Part shown: positions 1 through 9,012 of the stretch, one piece after another
How the letters are laid out: each line of letters starts with the position of its first letter
Numbering within the stretch: the first letter of the stretch is position 1
Source: an uncultured Bacilli bacterium
GTDB taxonomy: Bacteria > Bacillota_I > Bacilli_A > RF39 > UBA660
NCBI GenBank assembly: GCA_934176955.1
Contig: CAKPOS010000005.1
Span: forward strand, 1-64,000
Direction: 5' to 3'
Length of the DNA: 64,000 bases
Translations under genes and position numbers: made by a program
Notes under the pieces: model-generated
What the model was told of the DNA's origin: nothing
The model's database searches: none
The model's input: only the letters and a program-made list of their open reading frames with translations

Positions 1-71
1 TTGGTGAAGTGGCTTAACACACTGCCCTTTCACGGCAGCATTCACGGATTCGAATTCCGTACTGGTCACCA
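1..71 (+). tRNA. tRNA-Glu (anticodon TTC), 5' end cut by window edge
   Basis: The anticodon stem CTGCC/GGCAG encloses the loop CTTTCAC, which gives anticodon TTC (glutamate). The T arm ACGGA-TTCGAAT-TCCGT is complete and is followed by the acceptor 3' strand, discriminator A and an encoded CCA ending at 71. By alignment with the Bacillus tRNA-Glu pattern the window starts at about tRNA position 7, so about six 5' bases are missing. Confidence 0.93.
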
Positions 72-82
72 TAATGTATGTT

Positions 83-102
83 AAGCCGAAAGGCTTTTTT
101 TT
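83..102 (+). terminator. Terminator after tRNA-Glu
   Basis: A five-pair stem AAGCC/GGCTT with a GAAA tetraloop runs straight into eight T residues. It closes the tRNA transcription unit just before the T-box leader of thrS. Confidence 0.75.
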
Positions 103-110
103 AAAACTTT

Positions 111-303
111 GATAAGGACACGATTTTATACTTTTATTTCAGAGAATTAGTGGATGGTGTGAACTAATATAAAAGAATATAATTACTACCTTTGATGTGT
201 GCTCGAAAGAGATTTCCGGTTTGATAATCGTTATTCAATTAAGTAAAATTTAGGATGGTACCGTGCATAGCACTCCTTGTGTGACGGTATCATCCTTTTT
301 TTG
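111..303 (+). promoter_or_regulatory. T-box leader of thrS
   Basis: The conserved T-box core is visible as AGGATGGTACCGTG at 252-265. The terminator arm follows: GGATG-TACCGT pairs with ACGGTA-CATCC and ends in a T run at about 295-301. Upstream there is a stem I-like region with ACT/ACC codons near 184-190 that would suit a threonine specifier. Uncharged tRNA-Thr is expected to stabilise the antiterminator and allow thrS transcription. The exact specifier position is inferred. I see no convincing promoter between the tRNA terminator and stem I. Confidence 0.85.
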
Positions 304-317
304 GGAGGAATGATAAA

Positions 318-2069
318 ATGATAAATATTAAAGAAGATGCAAAATTGAATGTTTTAAACCATAGTTGTGCTCATCTTTTAGCACATGCTATAAAACATCT
401 TTATCCTAATGCAAAATTTTGGGTAGGACCTGTTATTGAGAATGGTTTTTATTATGATATTGATTTAGGGGATGAAGTTATTAAGGAAGAAGATTTTTCA
501 AAAATAGAAAAAGAAATGAAAAAGATTTCTAAAAGTAATAAGTTAATTAAAAGAATAGAATTAACTAAGGAAGAAGCTTTATCGACTTTTGAAAATGATC
601 CTTACAAGGTTGAATTAATTAATAATTTTCCTAGTGATGAAATAATTACGGCTTATCGTCAAGATGATTTTATTGATCTTTGTCGTGGACCTCATGTTGA
701 GAGTACAAAGATGATGAAGTATTTTAAACTTTTGAAAGTAAGTGGTGCATATTATAAAGGAGATTCTAAAAACAAAGTTCTTCAACGTGTTTATGGTATT
801 TGTTTTGAACATGAGGAAGATCTATCGAATTATATGAATTATTTGGAAGAAATGAAGGAGAGAGATCATCGTAAATTAGGAAAAGAACTAGATATTTTTA
901 TGATTTCTGATTTAGTTGGTAAGGGATTACCGATGTGGTTACCTAATGGTGCTACTATTCGTAGATTATTACAACGATATATTACTGATAAGGAAGTTAG
1001 TTTAGGATATCAACATGTTGTTACTCCATCTTTAGGAAGTGTTAATTTGTATAAAACTAGTGGTCATTGGGCGCATTATAAAGATGACATGTTTCCAATG
1101 ATGAAATTAGATGATGAGGAATATGTGCTAAGACCTATGAATTGTCCACATCATATGTTAATTTATAAAAACTCTCTTCATTCTTATCGGGAATTGCCTA
1201 TTAAAATTGCAGAAATTGCTAATGATTTTCGTTATGAAGCAAGTGGTGCTGTTTGTGGTATCGAAAGAGCTAGAGCTTTCACCCAGAATGATTCTCATAT
1301 TTTCTGTATGCCTAGTCAAATAAAAAGTGAATTTAAAAATGTTATTGATTTAATTTTAGATGTTTATGAAGATTTTGGATTTAAAAATTATAGTTTTCGT
1401 TTGTCTCTTCGAGATAAAAATGATACTGAAAAATATTTTGGTAATGATGAATTATGGGAAAAAAGTGAAAATGAATTGAGAGAAGTTTTGAAGGATTTTG
1501 GTGTTGATTTTTATGAAGCAGAGGGAGAGGCAGCTTTTTATGGTCCAAAGTTAGATGTTCAAGTGAAGTCGGCTTTGGGACACGATGTAACTTTGTCAAC
1601 AATTCAATTGGATTATCAGCTTCCTGAAAGATTTGAACTTACTTATATAGATGATAAAGGAGATAAAGTAAGACCTGTTGTGATTCATCGTGCAATTTTG
1701 GGTTCTTTAGATCGTTTTGTGGCTTTTTTGTTAGAGGAAACAAAAGGAGTATTACCTGTTTGGCTATCTCCAGTTCAAGTGAATATTATTCCTGTTAATA
1801 ATGAACATCATTTAGAATATTGTGTTTCCTTGAAAGAAAAATTATTGAAATTGGGAATTCGGGTTGAATTAGATATTCGTGAAGAAAAATTAGGTTATCG
1901 TATGAGGGAATCTCAAACAAAAAAAATTCCTTATACGTTAGTAATTGGTGATAAAGAAGTAGAGAGTAATTCTGTAAATTATCGATTACATGGTAGTAAA
2001 GAAACAGATATTTTAAGTGTAGATGATTTTTGTTCTTTAATACTTAATCAGATTGAACATAAAAATTAA
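318..2069 (+). CDS. thrS: Threonyl-tRNA synthetase lacking the N-terminal TGS domain
   Basis: Class II synthetase that attaches threonine to tRNA-Thr in the cytoplasm. The 583-residue product begins directly at the editing domain (HSCAHLLAHA near residue 15, then CRGPH near 122), whereas the usual protein of about 640 residues has a TGS domain of about 65 residues first. The catalytic core is intact (LRPMNCPHHM, the class II region FRYEASGA, and GEAAFYGPKLDVQ), and the C-terminal anticodon-binding domain is present. ATG at 318 follows GGGAGGAATGATAAA. The only upstream sequence is the T-box terminator, so the missing TGS is not a start-site error. Short-form ThrRS is known in some reduced Firmicutes and Mollicutes; I infer that this one is functional. 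Expression is T-box controlled. Confidence 0.95.
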   Translation: MINIKEDAKLNVLNHSCAHLLAHAIKHLYPNAKFWVGPVIENGFYYDIDLGDEVIKEEDFSKIEKEMKKISKSNKLIKRIELTKEEALSTFENDPYKVELINNFPSDEIITAYRQDDFIDLCRGPHVESTKMMKYFKLLKVSGAYYKGDSKNKVLQRVYGICFEHEEDLSNYMNYLEEMKERDHRKLGKELDIFMISDLVGKGLPMWLPNGATIRRLLQRYITDKEVSLGYQHVVTPSLGSVNLYKTSGHWAHYKDDMFPMMKLDDEEYVLRPMNCPHHMLIYKNSLHSYRELPIKIAEIANDFRYEASGAVCGIERARAFTQNDSHIFCMPSQIKSEFKNVIDLILDVYEDFGFKNYSFRLSLRDKNDTEKYFGNDELWEKSENELREVLKDFGVDFYEAEGEAAFYGPKLDVQVKSALGHDVTLSTIQLDYQLPERFELTYIDDKGDKVRPVVIHRAILGSLDRFVAFLLEETKGVLPVWLSPVQVNIIPVNNEHHLEYCVSLKEKLLKLGIRVELDIREEKLGYRMRESQTKKIPYTLVIGDKEVESNSVNYRLHGSKETDILSVDDFCSLILNQIEHKN

Positions 2070-2559
2070 TGCTATGGTGAGAAGAAAGAAAATTTTTCTC
2101 TTTTAGTAGATATTTAAAAAATTTAAATTTTATTGGTGTTTTTTAAAAAAAGTTTCAGATTTTAATTGGATGCTTTAAAAAATACTTCTCGAATTTGAGA
2201 GATTTTTTAAAACCATATTTAATTTTTCAGTAAAAAAGAGAAAATAAATTTATTTTATTAAAAATAGGTAAAATTTACAAAAAAAATTTATTGTGAAGAA
2301 AATTCACTCTTTTTTCATGTAATTTTTTTAAATGTGGTTTTTATCATTTACAAATGTAGAAATTGATAAAAATTAATACTTATTTGGAATAAAAAATGGA
2401 ATAATAATTGTTTTTTCTATAATTTTTTGTTTGGTGATTTTTGAGTTCGGTATTATTTTTTTTAACTCTTTTTCAATAAGTTTATGGTGTGTTTTGTTAT
2501 ATTTATTTTGCCTTATTATAGATAATATGATAAAATATACTAAGAAATGAGGGATAATT
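2070..2559. other. AT-rich intergenic stretch without a supported gene
   Basis: No convincing reading frame. A weak hairpin GAGAA/TTCTC with T residues (about 2077-2103) may terminate thrS, and another (GTGAA/TTCAC followed by TCTTTTTT, about 2292-2316) lies further on. At 2185-2203 the sequence TTCTCGAATTTGAGAG resembles a decayed end of the GGTTCTTCGAA repeat family seen at 24.35, 25.4, 36.55 and 62.3 kb. Confidence 0.4.
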
Positions 2560-3624
2560 ATGATAGATCGTTTAGAAGCTACTTTAAAGAGATATAATGA
2601 AATTATTGAAGAATTATCTACACCTGAGGTTATTCAGAATATTAAAAAGATGACTGAATTATCTAGGGAACAAACTAGGCTTACGGAGACTGTTGAGTTA
2701 TATAAGAAATATAAAAAAATATTAGAAAACATTGAAGAAGATAAAGAATTGCTTAAAGATTCTGAGTTAGGAGATTTTGCAAAAGAAGAATTAAATAGTT
2801 TGACTAAAGAGAAAGAAGAGATTGAGAATCAATTTCATATTTTGTTGTTGCCTCATGATCCTAATGATGAGAAGAATGTTGTTGTTGAAATTAAGGGGGC
2901 AGCAGGTGGAGATGAAGCCAATATTTTTGCTGGAGATTTGTTTGATATGTATACGAAATATGCTGGTAAAGAAGGATGGCAGATTGATATTACGAATAGT
3001 ATTGAAGGAGCAGCTGGTGGTTTTACTAACATAGAATTTATGGTCAAAGGAGATAGTGTGTACTCTAAGTTGAAGTATGAGAGTGGAGCACACCGTGTTC
3101 AGAGAGTTCCGGCAACGGAAAGTCAGGGAAGAGTTCATACTTCTACTGCCACTGTTCTTGTTATGCCTGAGGCTGATGATTTTGATTTTGAATTAGATGA
3201 GAGTGAAGTTAGAATTGATATTACAAGAAGTAGTGGCTGTGGGGGTCAAGGTGTTAATACAACGGACAGTGCAGTTCGTTTGACTCATATTCCTACTGGT
3301 ATTATTGTTTATTCTCAAACAGAAAGAAGTCAGATTAAGAATAAAGAAAAAGCTTTTAAAATTTTAAAAACGCGACTTTATGATTTAAAATTAAGGGAAA
3401 AGGAAGAAGCGGAAGGAACAGTTCGACGTAGTAAGATTGGTACAGGAGACCGTAGTGAAAAAATTCGTACGTATAATTATCCTCAGAATAGGCTTACTGA
3501 TCATAGAATTGGTTTTACTTCGATGAATTTGGATAGAATTATGGAAGGGGATCTTGGTGTTGTTATTGAAGCTTTGATTAATGAAGATCAAAAGCGTAAA
3601 TTAGAGGGTGAAGATAATTTATAG
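2560..3624 (+). CDS. prfA: Peptide chain release factor 1
   Basis: Releases completed peptides at UAA and UAG. The 354-residue protein has the normal class I release-factor layout: an N-terminal helical domain, the PAT tripeptide that discriminates stop codons (VPATES, about residue 184), and the GGQ catalytic motif in GCGGQG near residue 229. The start at 2560 is preceded by GAGGGATAATT. It is followed 56 bp later by prmC, which methylates the glutamine of GGQ, the usual bacterial pairing. The gene ends in TAG, and a hairpin terminator lies before prmC. Confidence 0.97.
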   Translation: MIDRLEATLKRYNEIIEELSTPEVIQNIKKMTELSREQTRLTETVELYKKYKKILENIEEDKELLKDSELGDFAKEELNSLTKEKEEIENQFHILLLPHDPNDEKNVVVEIKGAAGGDEANIFAGDLFDMYTKYAGKEGWQIDITNSIEGAAGGFTNIEFMVKGDSVYSKLKYESGAHRVQRVPATESQGRVHTSTATVLVMPEADDFDFELDESEVRIDITRSSGCGGQGVNTTDSAVRLTHIPTGIIVYSQTERSQIKNKEKAFKILKTRLYDLKLREKEEAEGTVRRSKIGTGDRSEKIRTYNYPQNRLTDHRIGFTSMNLDRIMEGDLGVVIEALINEDQKRKLEGEDNL

Positions 3625-3626
3625 TT

Positions 3627-3650
3627 AAAATACTGATTCAGTATTTTTCT
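3627..3650 (+). terminator. Terminator of the AATACTGA-type after prfA
   Basis: AAAATACTGA and TCAGTATTTTT form a compact perfect hairpin leading into T residues. The same palindrome recurs near 26.2, 52.9 and 59.2 kb. Because prmC follows it, termination may be partial. Confidence 0.6.
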
Positions 3651-3680
3651 TTTTATGGTGATTGTTGGTGAAGATAAGAT

Positions 3681-4412
3681 ATGGTTAGAGAAAGTGATAG
3701 AGATTATATTCGTAAATATTTGCCTTCTACTAAAGTAGAAGAAGGACTTAGATTATTGGAAAGGGGGATTGCTCCTCAATATATTGTTGGAAATGTTGAT
3801 TTTTTTGGTAATTTGATTGAGGTAAATGAAAATGTTTTAATTCCTCGTTTTGAGACAGAATTGTTAGTTGAAAAGGTGATTCATTATGTAAGAAAAATTT
3901 TTGTTACTAAATTAAATGAATTGCGTATTATTGATATTGGAACGGGGAGTGGATGTATTGCGATTAGTTTGAAGAAAGAGTTAAATTCTCATGTTGTAGG
4001 AGTGGATATTTCTTCTTTAGCTTTAGAGGTTGCTAAAAAAAATGCTATAAATAATTCTGTTTCTATTGATTTTATTCAAAGTGATATTTTTAGTCATGTT
4101 TTTTCTTTATTTGATGTTATTATTAGTAATCCCCCTTATATTAGAAAGGATGAAGAGATAGATAATATGGTTTATGAAAATGAACCTCATTTGGCTCTTT
4201 ATGCTGAGGAAGATGGTCTTTATTTTTATCATCAAATATTAAAGAGTGCTTCAAGATATGTAAAATCTAAATTTTTGATTGCTTTTGAAATTGGACTTAA
4301 TCAGGGTGATGAAATTATAAAAATGGCTAATCGATATTTAGATAATGTAAATGTTATTGTAGAAAAAGATTATTCTGATAGAGAAAGATTTGTTTTTATT
4401 TATCGGGATTAA
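3681..4412 (+). CDS. prmC: Release factor glutamine methyltransferase
   Basis: SAM-dependent N5-glutamine methyltransferase that modifies the GGQ glutamine of release factors. At 243 residues it is shorter than the usual 280, because the N-terminal substrate-binding helical domain is abbreviated. The SAM motif DIGTGSGCIAISL (about residue 86) and the catalytic SNPPYI motif (about residue 150) are intact. The ATG follows GGTGAAGATAAGAT. The position immediately after prfA supports the call. Confidence 0.94.
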   Translation: MVRESDRDYIRKYLPSTKVEEGLRLLERGIAPQYIVGNVDFFGNLIEVNENVLIPRFETELLVEKVIHYVRKIFVTKLNELRIIDIGTGSGCIAISLKKELNSHVVGVDISSLALEVAKKNAINNSVSIDFIQSDIFSHVFSLFDVIISNPPYIRKDEEIDNMVYENEPHLALYAEEDGLYFYHQILKSASRYVKSKFLIAFEIGLNQGDEIIKMANRYLDNVNVIVEKDYSDRERFVFIYRD

Positions 4413-4497
4413 TCTTTTTTAGTAGGATAATTTATTTTTGATGTTATTATTTAATTATTAGATATTATGTTTCGGTTGAAAATCTTATCAAAGGAAG

Positions 4498-4526
4498 TTT
4501 TCAAATTGTTTATTTTGATGTATAAT
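4498..4526 (+). promoter_or_regulatory. Candidate promoter for the P-type ATPase
   Basis: TTTTCA at 4498-4503 and TATAAT at about 4521-4526 are separated by about 17 bp, upstream of the ATG at 4548. The -35 overlaps the right arm of an inverted repeat (TTGAAAA/TTTTCAA, 4476-4505), which could be an operator. In DNA this AT-rich the match is only suggestive. Confidence 0.35.
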
Positions 4527-4547
4527 TATTTTTAAGTAGGTGATGTT

Positions 4548-6929
4548 ATGGAACGTTATAATCCTAGTGCTAAAGAAGGGTTAAATAATCAACAGGTAAA
4601 TGAGAGAATGGCTAATAATTTGGTTAATTTTAATGATCAACCGCCAACAAAAACGGTAAAGCAGATTATTATTAGTAATTTTTTTACTTATTTTAATTTT
4701 ATTAATGTTGTTTTAGGTTCTGCTATTATTGTGGCAGGAATCTATGGAAATAGGGTTTTTGATGCACTTAAAAATTGTTTATTTATGGGTGTAATTATTT
4801 GTAATAGTATTATTAGTATTATTCAAGAGATTATTTCTAAGAAAACTATTGATAAGTTATCTGTTTTGGCAGAAGCAAAAGTTGTTGGAATTCGAAATGG
4901 AGAAGAAGTTAATTTAGGGATTGAAGAAATTGTTTTAGATGATGTTTTGAAATTATCTCTTGGGAATCAGGTAGTTACAGATGCGGTTATTTTAGAAGGT
5001 GATGTTGAGGTTAATGAGTCTTTTTTAACTGGTGAAGTTGATTCTATTCCTAAACATGTTGGGGATATGTTATTATCTGGTAGTTTTATTGTTAGTGGTA
5101 GTTGTTATGCTAAGGTGGAACATATTGGTCGGGATAATTATATTTCGACAATTAGTAGTGAAGCAAAATATGATAAGAAGGTTAATTCGGTTATTATGAC
5201 TTCTTTTGAGAGAATGTTGAAAGTTTTATCGATTGTGATTGTTCCTGTTGGTGCATTATTGTTGATGAATCAGTTAAAGGTAACAAATTATAATGTTACA
5301 GCTTCGATTTTTAATACTGTTGGTGCTTTGATTGGGATGATTCCTGAAGGATTGTTGCTTCTTACTAGTTCAGTTATGGCAGTTAGTGTTGTGCGATTAT
5401 CTAGATATCATGTTTTGGTACAGCAATTATATTGTATAGAGACGCTAGCTCGGGTTGATGTTATTTGTTTAGATAAGACGGGAACGATTACAGAAGGGGT
5501 TATGGAATTTGTTGATGATATTCCTTATCAAGGTGTTTCTAAGGAGAAACTTGATGATGCTCTTGCTAATGTTTGTTATGCTTTTGATAATACTAATGCT
5601 ACTATGGAAGCTATTCAAGAACAGTATTCTAGTAAAGGAATTTGGAGTGTTAAAGATAAACAGGAATTTTCTTCTAGTAGGAAATATTCAGCAGTAGAAT
5701 TTGAGGAAAGAGGAACTTTTTATATAGGTGCTCCTGAATTCGTTTTAAAAGATAGTTATCATCAATATCAAAGTTTTTTGGATCAGTATACGGATTATCG
5801 TGTATTGGTTGTTGCTTATCAAAAAGAATCTTTGGCAAATGGACCTGTTAATTTGAGTGTTCTTGGTTTTGTTCTTATTCAAGATAAAATTCGTAAAGAA
5901 GCACCAGATACTTTGAAGTATTTTAAGGAACAAGGTGTTAAGGTTAAGATAATTAGTGGAGATAATTTTAAGACAGTTTGTAGTATTGCAAAAAGAGCTG
6001 GAATTAAAGATGCCAAAGGAATGGATGCTACTTTACTTAATTCAGATAATATTGACGAAATGTTAGAGAAATATGATGTGTTTGGTCGTGTTACTCCTGA
6101 TCAGAAGAAAATGATTATTGAAAGTTTGCAAAGAAAAGGGCATACTGTTGCGATGACTGGTGATGGTGTTAATGATGTTTTGGCTTTGAAGAAGGCTGAT
6201 TGTAGTATTGCGATGGCAAGTGGTAGCGATGCGGCTAAAAATGTTAGTCAGCTTGTGTTGTTAGATTCTAATTTTGCTTCAATGCCAGAGGTTGTTGCTG
6301 AGGGAAGACGGACAATTAATAATGTGGAACGTTCAGCTTCTTTGTTATTGATTAAGACTATATTTACTTGTATTTTAGTCGTTATTTGTATTTTTATGAA
6401 AAGTGAATATTTCTATTTGCCTATTCATCTTAGTTTGATTACTACTTGTACAATTAGTATTCCATCCTTTGTTTTGGCTTTGGAACCTAACCATAATCGA
6501 GTAAGAGGTAATTTTATGCTAAAGGTAGTGGGGAAGAGTTTACCGGCAGCACTTACTGTTGTTTTTAATGTAGTAATGATTGTTTTATTTAGAAATCAGT
6601 TTAATATTGATGGAAATTTAACTTCTACTTTGATTGTTATTATGACAGGAACAACGGGATTTATCTTTTTATCGAGATTGTGTCGTCCATTTAATTGGTT
6701 TAGAGGTGGACTATTCTTTGCTTTAGTTAGTTTGTTTATTTATATTGTAATGTTTCAAAGTGAATTTTTTGATTTATCTCAAGTGAATTTTAATACTTTG
6801 CTTTTATATATTGTTTTTGCTATTTGTAGTGTATGGATTTTTGATAAGTTGAATAATGGTGTTGATTTCTTGCTTCGTAAATTGGATAAGGATTATGCTA
6901 TGGAAAAAGAAGAAATTGAAAGAGGTTAA
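4548..6929 (+). CDS. Cation-transporting P-type ATPase (CtpE/Ca2+-ATPase-like)
   Basis: Membrane ATPase of 793 residues with the full P-type layout: two N-terminal membrane helices, an actuator domain with the TGE signature (FLTGEVDSIP, about residue 162), helix M4 with IPEGLLLL (about 265), the phosphorylation motif DKTGTIT (about 309), the hinge TGDGVND (about 537), and six C-terminal helices. The PEGL motif in M4 and absence of CPC or an N-terminal metal-binding domain argue against a heavy-metal P1B pump and favour a P2-like Ca2+/Mg2+-type transporter such as CtpE. The ion is inferred. The next gene starts 4 bp downstream. Confidence 0.88.
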   Translation: MERYNPSAKEGLNNQQVNERMANNLVNFNDQPPTKTVKQIIISNFFTYFNFINVVLGSAIIVAGIYGNRVFDALKNCLFMGVIICNSIISIIQEIISKKTIDKLSVLAEAKVVGIRNGEEVNLGIEEIVLDDVLKLSLGNQVVTDAVILEGDVEVNESFLTGEVDSIPKHVGDMLLSGSFIVSGSCYAKVEHIGRDNYISTISSEAKYDKKVNSVIMTSFERMLKVLSIVIVPVGALLLMNQLKVTNYNVTASIFNTVGALIGMIPEGLLLLTSSVMAVSVVRLSRYHVLVQQLYCIETLARVDVICLDKTGTITEGVMEFVDDIPYQGVSKEKLDDALANVCYAFDNTNATMEAIQEQYSSKGIWSVKDKQEFSSSRKYSAVEFEERGTFYIGAPEFVLKDSYHQYQSFLDQYTDYRVLVVAYQKESLANGPVNLSVLGFVLIQDKIRKEAPDTLKYFKEQGVKVKIISGDNFKTVCSIAKRAGIKDAKGMDATLLNSDNIDEMLEKYDVFGRVTPDQKKMIIESLQRKGHTVAMTGDGVNDVLALKKADCSIAMASGSDAAKNVSQLVLLDSNFASMPEVVAEGRRTINNVERSASLLLIKTIFTCILVVICIFMKSEYFYLPIHLSLITTCTISIPSFVLALEPNHNRVRGNFMLKVVGKSLPAALTVVFNVVMIVLFRNQFNIDGNLTSTLIVIMTGTTGFIFLSRLCRPFNWFRGGLFFALVSLFIYIVMFQSEFFDLSQVNFNTLLLYIVFAICSVWIFDKLNNGVDFLLRKLDKDYAMEKEEIERG

Positions 6930-6933
6930 ATAG

Positions 6934-7530
6934 ATGGAAAAGTTAGTCGGATACCGAAAATGTTTGACTGAACAAATTGTTATTTTGAAAAAAATACTGA
7001 TGAAGAATAAGGACTTAGTAAGTATTTTGAAGGTGTTAGAAAGTATTGGGATAGATAATTGTTATGTTGGGGCTGGTTCTATTAATCAGACGGTATTTAA
7101 TTATTATCATGGTTATCAGTTTAATTATGGAATTAAGGATTATGATGTTGTTTATTTTGATGAAGATTTATCTTATGAAAAGGAGGATAAAGTAATCAAA
7201 GTAATTAAGAATAGGCTAGGAATTTTATCGGATATGGTGGATGTTAAAAATGAAGCTAGGGTACATTTATGGTATAATGAAAAGTATCAAATTAAAAGAG
7301 AGCCTTATTCTAGTGTAGAAGATGCAATTGCTAGTTGGGGAGCAACAATTACTTGTGTTGGAGTGAGGATGAAAAATGGCAAATTAGAGGTATATGCTCC
7401 TTATGGGTTGGAAGATATTTTTGGGATGATTATTCGACCTGTTAAAAAGGATTTTTCTAAGGAAATGTATGATGAAAGGGCTATTCGTTGGCAAAAAAAG
7501 TGGCCAATGTTAAAAAAAATAGAGTGGTAG
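6934..7530 (+). CDS. Nucleotidyltransferase family protein (NTP_transf_6/DUF925)
   Basis: 198-residue protein resembling the PF06042 nucleotidyltransferase-like family: the GAGSINQTVFN segment near residue 47, KDYDVVYFDED with acidic metal-ligand candidates near residue 70, and the ASWGATITCVGVRM and YAPYGLEDIF blocks. Substrate and role are unknown for the family. It starts 4 bp after the ATPase stop, so the two are probably co-transcribed, and a strong hairpin closes the unit. Confidence 0.8.
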   Translation: MEKLVGYRKCLTEQIVILKKILMKNKDLVSILKVLESIGIDNCYVGAGSINQTVFNYYHGYQFNYGIKDYDVVYFDEDLSYEKEDKVIKVIKNRLGILSDMVDVKNEARVHLWYNEKYQIKREPYSSVEDAIASWGATITCVGVRMKNGKLEVYAPYGLEDIFGMIIRPVKKDFSKEMYDERAIRWQKKWPMLKKIEW

Positions 7531-7534
7531 TTTG

Positions 7535-7571
7535 AAGATTATTGTATTTTTTTCAATAATCTTTTTCTTTT
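7535..7571 (+). terminator. Terminator of the ATPase/nucleotidyltransferase unit
   Basis: AAGATTATTG pairs with CAATAATCTT across a nine-base loop and is followed by TTTCTTTTT. Confidence 0.75.
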
Positions 7572-7624
7572 TGTATAAAATTATTAGATACTGTCCATGA
7601 TTGAAATAGAAAGGTGGTATTTAA

Positions 7625-8164
7625 ATGAAGAGATTTTTAATTTTAGGATTACTTATTGTAGCTTTTATTGTATTGTATGTTAATGTGAATGCTGAAGTGG
7701 ATGAGATTGTTATTCCTGAGGCTGCTATTCGTGTGAGGGTTATTGCTAATTCTAATCAGATTCATGATCAGAATATGAAGATGAAGGTTAAAAAATATAT
7801 TGAAACTTCAATATCACCAACTTTATTAAATGTTCGTGATGTTAATGAGGCTAGAGATGTGATTAAAAATAGTTTGTCAGATTTGGATAGTGGGATTAAA
7901 GAGTTGTTTTCAGATAATTTATATGATAAAGATTTTGTGATTCATTTTGGAGATAATTATTTTCCTGAAAAAGATTATCGTGGGGTTCATTATGAAGCTG
8001 GTGCATATGAATCTTTGGTAGTAACGATAGGTGAGGGAGAAGGAGATAATTGGTGGTGTGTATTGTTTCCTCCTTTATGTTTATTAGAAGCTGATGAGAA
8101 TACAACAGGGGATGTTGAGTATCAATTTTTTGTAGCTAAGATGATTCATCAATTTTTTAAATAG
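7625..8164 (+). CDS. spoIIR: Stage II sporulation protein R
   Basis: Secreted forespore signalling protein that triggers SpoIIGA-dependent processing of pro-sigma-E in the mother cell. A signal peptide or anchor helix (about residues 4-21) is followed by the family signatures IPEAAIRVRVIANSN, then AGAYESLVVTIGEGEGDNWW and CVLFPPLC. At 179 residues it is somewhat shorter than the Bacillus protein. ATG follows GAAAGGTGGTATTTAA. It has its own transcription unit after the terminator at 7571. This is direct evidence that the organism has a sporulation programme. Confidence 0.95.
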   Translation: MKRFLILGLLIVAFIVLYVNVNAEVDEIVIPEAAIRVRVIANSNQIHDQNMKMKVKKYIETSISPTLLNVRDVNEARDVIKNSLSDLDSGIKELFSDNLYDKDFVIHFGDNYFPEKDYRGVHYEAGAYESLVVTIGEGEGDNWWCVLFPPLCLLEADENTTGDVEYQFFVAKMIHQFFK

Positions 8165-8210
8165 AATAGTGAAGGAATATTCATAATATGATTTAGTAGG
8201 TGATCATGTT

Positions 8211-8744
8211 GTGAATGTTTTTTTTACTTGTGTTCTAATTGGAATTAGTTTATCGATGGATGCTTTTTCTTTAGCGTTACTTTATGGTACATATGGTTTA
8301 TCGAAAAAAGATGAGTTAATGTTATCGACAATTGTGGGGCTTTTTCATTTTTTTATGCCTCTTATTGGGCTTTTTTTTGGTAATGTAGTGTTTCATTATT
8401 TGATGGTAGATTCTAATTTTGTTGTGGGTATTATTTTTGGATTACTTGGGATAGAAATGTTTATTTCTAGTTTTCGTAGTGAGGAAGTTAAAATACTGAT
8501 AGGGTTTGTTCCTTTTTTGTTATTTGGTCTTTCGGTTAGTATTGATAGCCTGACTACAGGAATTGGTTTATCTTCGATTAGTGATAATTATTGGATGGTA
8601 TCTAGTATTTTTATGTTTTTTAGTGCTTTTTTTACTTATTTGGGATTAAAGTTAGGTGGATTTTTGAGTGATAGGTTTGGGAAAGCTGCTACGATGTTTG
8701 GTGGTAGTTTAATGATATTCTTAGCTTTTTTCTATATTTTTTAA
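8211..8744 (+). CDS. MntP/YtaF-like manganese exporter family membrane protein
   Basis: 177-residue integral membrane protein with six predicted helices in two related halves. Each half carries the family's helix-embedded aspartate: SMDAFSLALLYG near residue 15 and SIDSLTTGIG near residue 111. MntP exports Mn2+, while the sporulation-associated YtaF belongs to the same superfamily, so the substrate is inferred. The start is GTG at 8211, placed by AGGTGA at 8199-8204; the overlapping ATG is out of frame. The position after spoIIR leaves a YtaF-like role open. Confidence 0.8.
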   Translation: MNVFFTCVLIGISLSMDAFSLALLYGTYGLSKKDELMLSTIVGLFHFFMPLIGLFFGNVVFHYLMVDSNFVVGIIFGLLGIEMFISSFRSEEVKILIGFVPFLLFGLSVSIDSLTTGIGLSSISDNYWMVSSIFMFFSAFFTYLGLKLGGFLSDRFGKAATMFGGSLMIFLAFFYIF

Positions 8745-9012
8745 TGAGTAATGGTGTATTTATGGTGAATTATCTTTTTTCTAGGAAAGATGATTTTGAG
8801 GAATTTAATCTTGTTAAGTATTATTTGTAAATCTAAAACGATTAAGTGTAAAGTTATTGTAAAAGTCAGGTAATTTTTAACTTATGGTGGTACAATTAAG
8901 TTAGAAATTTGACTTTTTTTTTCGGTTTTGATACCATATTATAGACTTTATTAAAAATGGTGTGTGAACTTTGTTTTATAAGTTTATATATAATAAGATA
9001 GGAGTGATGAAT

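Noticed and set aside
8971..9012. N-terminal extension of MurA
   Set aside because: The ribosome site at 8999-9003 lies inside the extension and the family start is at 9013.
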